A stretch of DNA of 7,791 nt from an uncultured Selenomonadales bacterium (GTDB lineage Bacteria > Bacillota > Negativicutes > Selenomonadales > Selenomonadaceae). The notes beneath the pieces are model-generated. The model did not search any database and was not told the origin of the DNA. It saw only the letters and a program-made list of their open reading frames with translations. Shown in pieces: positions 5,547-7,791 of the stretch (position 1 is its first letter; each line of letters starts with the position of its first letter). Location: contig CAMVIO010000089.1 in NCBI GenBank assembly GCA_947167555.1, positions 1 through 7,791 of the forward strand, given 5' to 3'. A program made the position numbers and the translations under genes.

Positions 5547-6401
5547 GTGGAATCGCTGCATATCGGGAATCATCTTTCTTCCGCGGGCGGTTATCTCGCC
5601 ATGGGGAAGGAAGCGAAGGAACTGGACGCGGACGTATTCGCGTTTTTCACGCGGAATCCGCGCGGCGGCAAGGCCAAGGAAATCGACCCGAAGGACGTGG
5701 ACGCGTTCCTCTCCTTCGCAAAGAAGAATAAGATCGTGCGTCTCGTCGCGCACGCGCCCTATACCTTGAATCCCTGCGCGGAAAAGGACAGCCTGCGGAC
5801 GTTTGCCCGGGAAACGATGGCGGACGACCTCCGGCGGCTGGAATTCACGCCGGGCAATTATTACAATTTCCATCCGGGCAGCCATGTGGGGCAGGGAACG
5901 CAGACCGGCATCGAGCTTTGCGCTGCGCTTTTGAACGCGGTGCTGCGCCCGACCCAGCATACGACGGTGTTGGTGGAAACTATGTCGGGCAAGGGCTCGG
6001 AAATCGGCAAGACCTTCGCCGAGGTGCGGGCGATTCTCGACCGCGTGGAGCTTTCCGACCATGTGGGCGTTTGCCTCGACACCTGCCATATCTGGGACGG
6101 CGGCTACGATATCGTCGAGCATCTTGACGACGTGCTGGCGGAGTTTGACGACGTGATTGGGATCGACCGCCTGCTGGCCATACATTTGAACGACAGCCTG
6201 AATCCGCGCGGCAGCCACAAGGACCGCCACGCGAAGATCGGAGAGGGGCAGATCGGATTGGAGGCGCTGGTGCGCGTTATCAACCATCCGCTGCTCCGTC
6301 GTCTGCCCTTTATCCTGGAGACGCCGAACGATCACGACGGCTATGCGCGGGAAATCGCGCTGCTTCGCGGACGATTCGGGGAGGAAAAGAATGGAAAATA
6401 A
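5547..6401 (+). CDS. nfo: Endonuclease IV (AP endonuclease)
   Basis: A 284-residue cytoplasmic base-excision-repair enzyme that cuts the DNA backbone 5' to abasic sites and trims blocked 3' ends. It has the family TIM-barrel motifs in order: I-G-N-H-L-S-S-A-G-G near the start, A-H69-A-P-Y, H109-P-G-S-H-V-G-Q-G, V-E144-T-M-S-G-K-G, C-L-D178-T-C-H181-I, H213-L-N-D-S, K-D226-R-H228, and I-L-E258-T-P. All nine expected tri-zinc ligands are present (H69, H109, E144, D178, H181, H213, D226, H228, E258), so the enzyme should be active. The start is GTG; an upstream ATG at 5529 would add six residues but lacks a ribosome site. It is the first gene of an operon with its own promoter, and its last 11 bases overlap the recQ start. 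Length is typical. Confidence 0.96.
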   Translation: MESLHIGNHLSSAGGYLAMGKEAKELDADVFAFFTRNPRGGKAKEIDPKDVDAFLSFAKKNKIVRLVAHAPYTLNPCAEKDSLRTFARETMADDLRRLEFTPGNYYNFHPGSHVGQGTQTGIELCAALLNAVLRPTQHTTVLVETMSGKGSEIGKTFAEVRAILDRVELSDHVGVCLDTCHIWDGGYDIVEHLDDVLAEFDDVIGIDRLLAIHLNDSLNPRGSHKDRHAKIGEGQIGLEALVRVINHPLLRRLPFILETPNDHDGYAREIALLRGRFGEEKNGK

Positions 6402-7791
6402 GGCCGTTGCTTTGAACGGCGCAGACGCGCTCGGGACAGCCCGGGCGCATCTGCGCCGCTTTTTCGGTTACAAAGAATTTCGCCCGGCGCAGGAGCCGGT
6501 AATCAAGAGCCTGCTGGTCGGCCGCGACACGGTGGCGATCATGCCGACGGGCGCGGGAAAATCGGTCTGCTTTCAGATTCCCGCGCTGCTGTCGTCCGGC
6601 GTCGCCATCGTTTTTTCTCCGCTGATCTCGCTGATGAAGGATCAGGTGGACGGGCTGACGGGGCAGGGCGTTCCCGCCGCGTTCATCAACAGTTCCCTGT
6701 CCCCGCAGGAGGTTTCCCATCGCCTCGCGGACGCGCGGGACGGAAAAATCCGGCTGCTCTACGTCGCGCCGGAGAGGATTGACGACCCGTGGTTCGCGTC
6801 CACCGTCGCGGAAATGGATGTGGCTCTTGTGGCTGTGGACGAGGCGCACTGCCTGTCCCAATGGGGCCATGATTTCCGCCCCAGCTACCGCGCCATCGCG
6901 CCGTTTATCGCGTCGCTGCCCTGCCGTCCGGTGGTGGGCGCATTCACCGCCACCGCGACGCCGGAGGTTCGGGACGACATCATCCGTCTTTTGGGGCTTC
7001 GCTCCCCCGACGTCCATGTCAGCGGCTTCGACCGCCCGAATCTTTTCTTCGATGTGCGGCGCGGCGAAGACAAGGACAAATTCCTGCTGCGCTATGTCAA
7101 AGCGCATCCCGACGAATCCGGCATCGTTTACGCCGCCACGCGCAAGCAGACCGACGCCGTCTACGAGCTGTTGAAAAAGCGCGGCGTCGCCGTCGGGCGT
7201 TACCACGCGGGACTTTCGGACGAGGAACGGCGCACGGCGCAGGAGGACTTCCTCTACGACCGGCTGTCGGTCATCGTCGCGACGAACGCCTTCGGCATGG
7301 GCATCGACAAATCCAACGTGCGCTATGTCGTCCATTATAATATGCCGAAGAATGTCGAAGCCTACTATCAGGAGGCGGGACGCGCGGGACGCGACGGCGA
7401 GCCGGGATGGTGCATCCTGCTATACTCCCCGGCGGACGTGCAGACCCAGCGTTTCCTGATCGAGCACTCCGTGGAGGACGAAACGCGGCGCTCCTTTGAA
7501 AATGAGCGATTGCAGCGCATGGTCGATTATTGCCATACGCCGGGCTGTCTTCGGAAATTCATTCTCGGCTATTTCGGCGAGGATGCGCCGGAGCGCTGCG
7601 AAAACTGCGGAAGCTGCGCCGCCGAGGTCGAAGCGGTGGACCTGACCGTGGACGCGCAAAAGGTTTTTTCCTGCGTCTACCGGATGCGTCAGCATTTCGG
7701 CATGGCGCTGGTCGCGCAGGTGCTGACCGGCTCCGAGAATAAGCGGGTCAAACAATTCGGTTTCGAGAAGCTCTCGACTTTCGGGCTTTTC
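6391..7791 (+). CDS. recQ: ATP-dependent DNA helicase RecQ, 3' end outside window
   Basis: The first 467 residues of a RecQ 3'-to-5' DNA helicase, which acts in recombinational repair and stalled-fork processing. Start: ATG at 6391, GGGGAGG six bases upstream, overlapping the nfo stop by 11 bases in another frame (coupled translation likely). Motifs in order: F30-R-P-A-Q34 (motif 0, normally FRPGQ), M51-P-T-G-A-G-K-S (Walker A), D150-E-A-H153, the aromatic loop L-S-Q-W-G-H-D-F-R-P, T-A-T-A-T, and Q327-E-A-G-R-A-G-R-D-G (motif VI). The zinc site is C386, C403, C406, C409 with the same spacing as in E. coli RecQ. The RQC winged-helix domain begins near residue 414 and is cut by the window edge; the rest of RQC and any HRDC domain (full length usually about 600 residues) lie beyond. 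No stop or frameshift occurs in view. Confidence 0.95.
   Translation, partial: MENKAVALNGADALGTARAHLRRFFGYKEFRPAQEPVIKSLLVGRDTVAIMPTGAGKSVCFQIPALLSSGVAIVFSPLISLMKDQVDGLTGQGVPAAFINSSLSPQEVSHRLADARDGKIRLLYVAPERIDDPWFASTVAEMDVALVAVDEAHCLSQWGHDFRPSYRAIAPFIASLPCRPVVGAFTATATPEVRDDIIRLLGLRSPDVHVSGFDRPNLFFDVRRGEDKDKFLLRYVKAHPDESGIVYAATRKQTDAVYELLKKRGVAVGRYHAGLSDEERRTAQEDFLYDRLSVIVATNAFGMGIDKSNVRYVVHYNMPKNVEAYYQEAGRAGRDGEPGWCILLYSPADVQTQRFLIEHSVEDETRRSFENERLQRMVDYCHTPGCLRKFILGYFGEDAPERCENCGSCAAEVEAVDLTVDAQKVFSCVYRMRQHFGMALVAQVLTGSENKRVKQFGFEKLSTFGLF

Noticed and set aside
5424..6335. 303-codon open frame on the - strand over nfo
   Set aside because: Antisense to endonuclease IV, which has all nine metal ligands, and it runs through the upstream promoter and terminator.
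6310..7335. 341-codon open frame on the - strand over recQ
   Set aside because: Antisense shadow of a fully motif-supported RecQ helicase; Arg/His/Asp-rich composition typical of such shadows.

Overview
The window reads as chromosome from a GC-rich bacterium with strong Shine-Dalgarno sites and frequent TTG/GTG starts. YbhS/YbhR-like export permeases, which normally work with an HlyD-type adaptor in diderm bacteria, combined with Firmicute-like gene and terminator style, suggest a diderm Firmicute (Negativicutes, for example the Selenomonas group). That placement is inference; no rRNA or other taxonomic marker is present.

Left part (1-4041, + strand): a candidate RiPP (ribosomally made, modified peptide) locus. 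Two tandem ABC-2 permeases, the first cut by the window edge, are followed after 84 bp by a proteusin-type precursor. This has a nitrile-hydratase-like leader ending in Val-Ala-Gly-Gly and a 40-residue core rich in Ala, Val and Thr. After a strong intercistronic hairpin comes a radical SAM protein of the PoyD-like peptide epimerase type with an intact CxxxCxxC motif. The predicted product is a ribosomal peptide carrying D-amino acids, possibly exported by the permeases. A leader protease, the ABC ATPase and the adaptor are not in view. This is the most interesting part of the window.

Middle (4042-5450): a terminator that works in both directions separates the RiPP locus from convergent queC (7-deazaguanine biosynthesis, - strand, TTG start). 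A 143 bp divergent spacer leads to an unrecognised 148-residue protein on the + strand, closed by a near-perfect terminator.

Right part (5482-7791, + strand): a clear sigma-70-type promoter drives a two-gene DNA repair operon. nfo (endonuclease IV, GTG start) overlaps recQ (helicase) by 11 bp, and recQ runs off the window inside its RQC domain. No stretch over 300 bases lacks a gene, and no tRNA, rRNA, CRISPR array or insertion sequence was seen.
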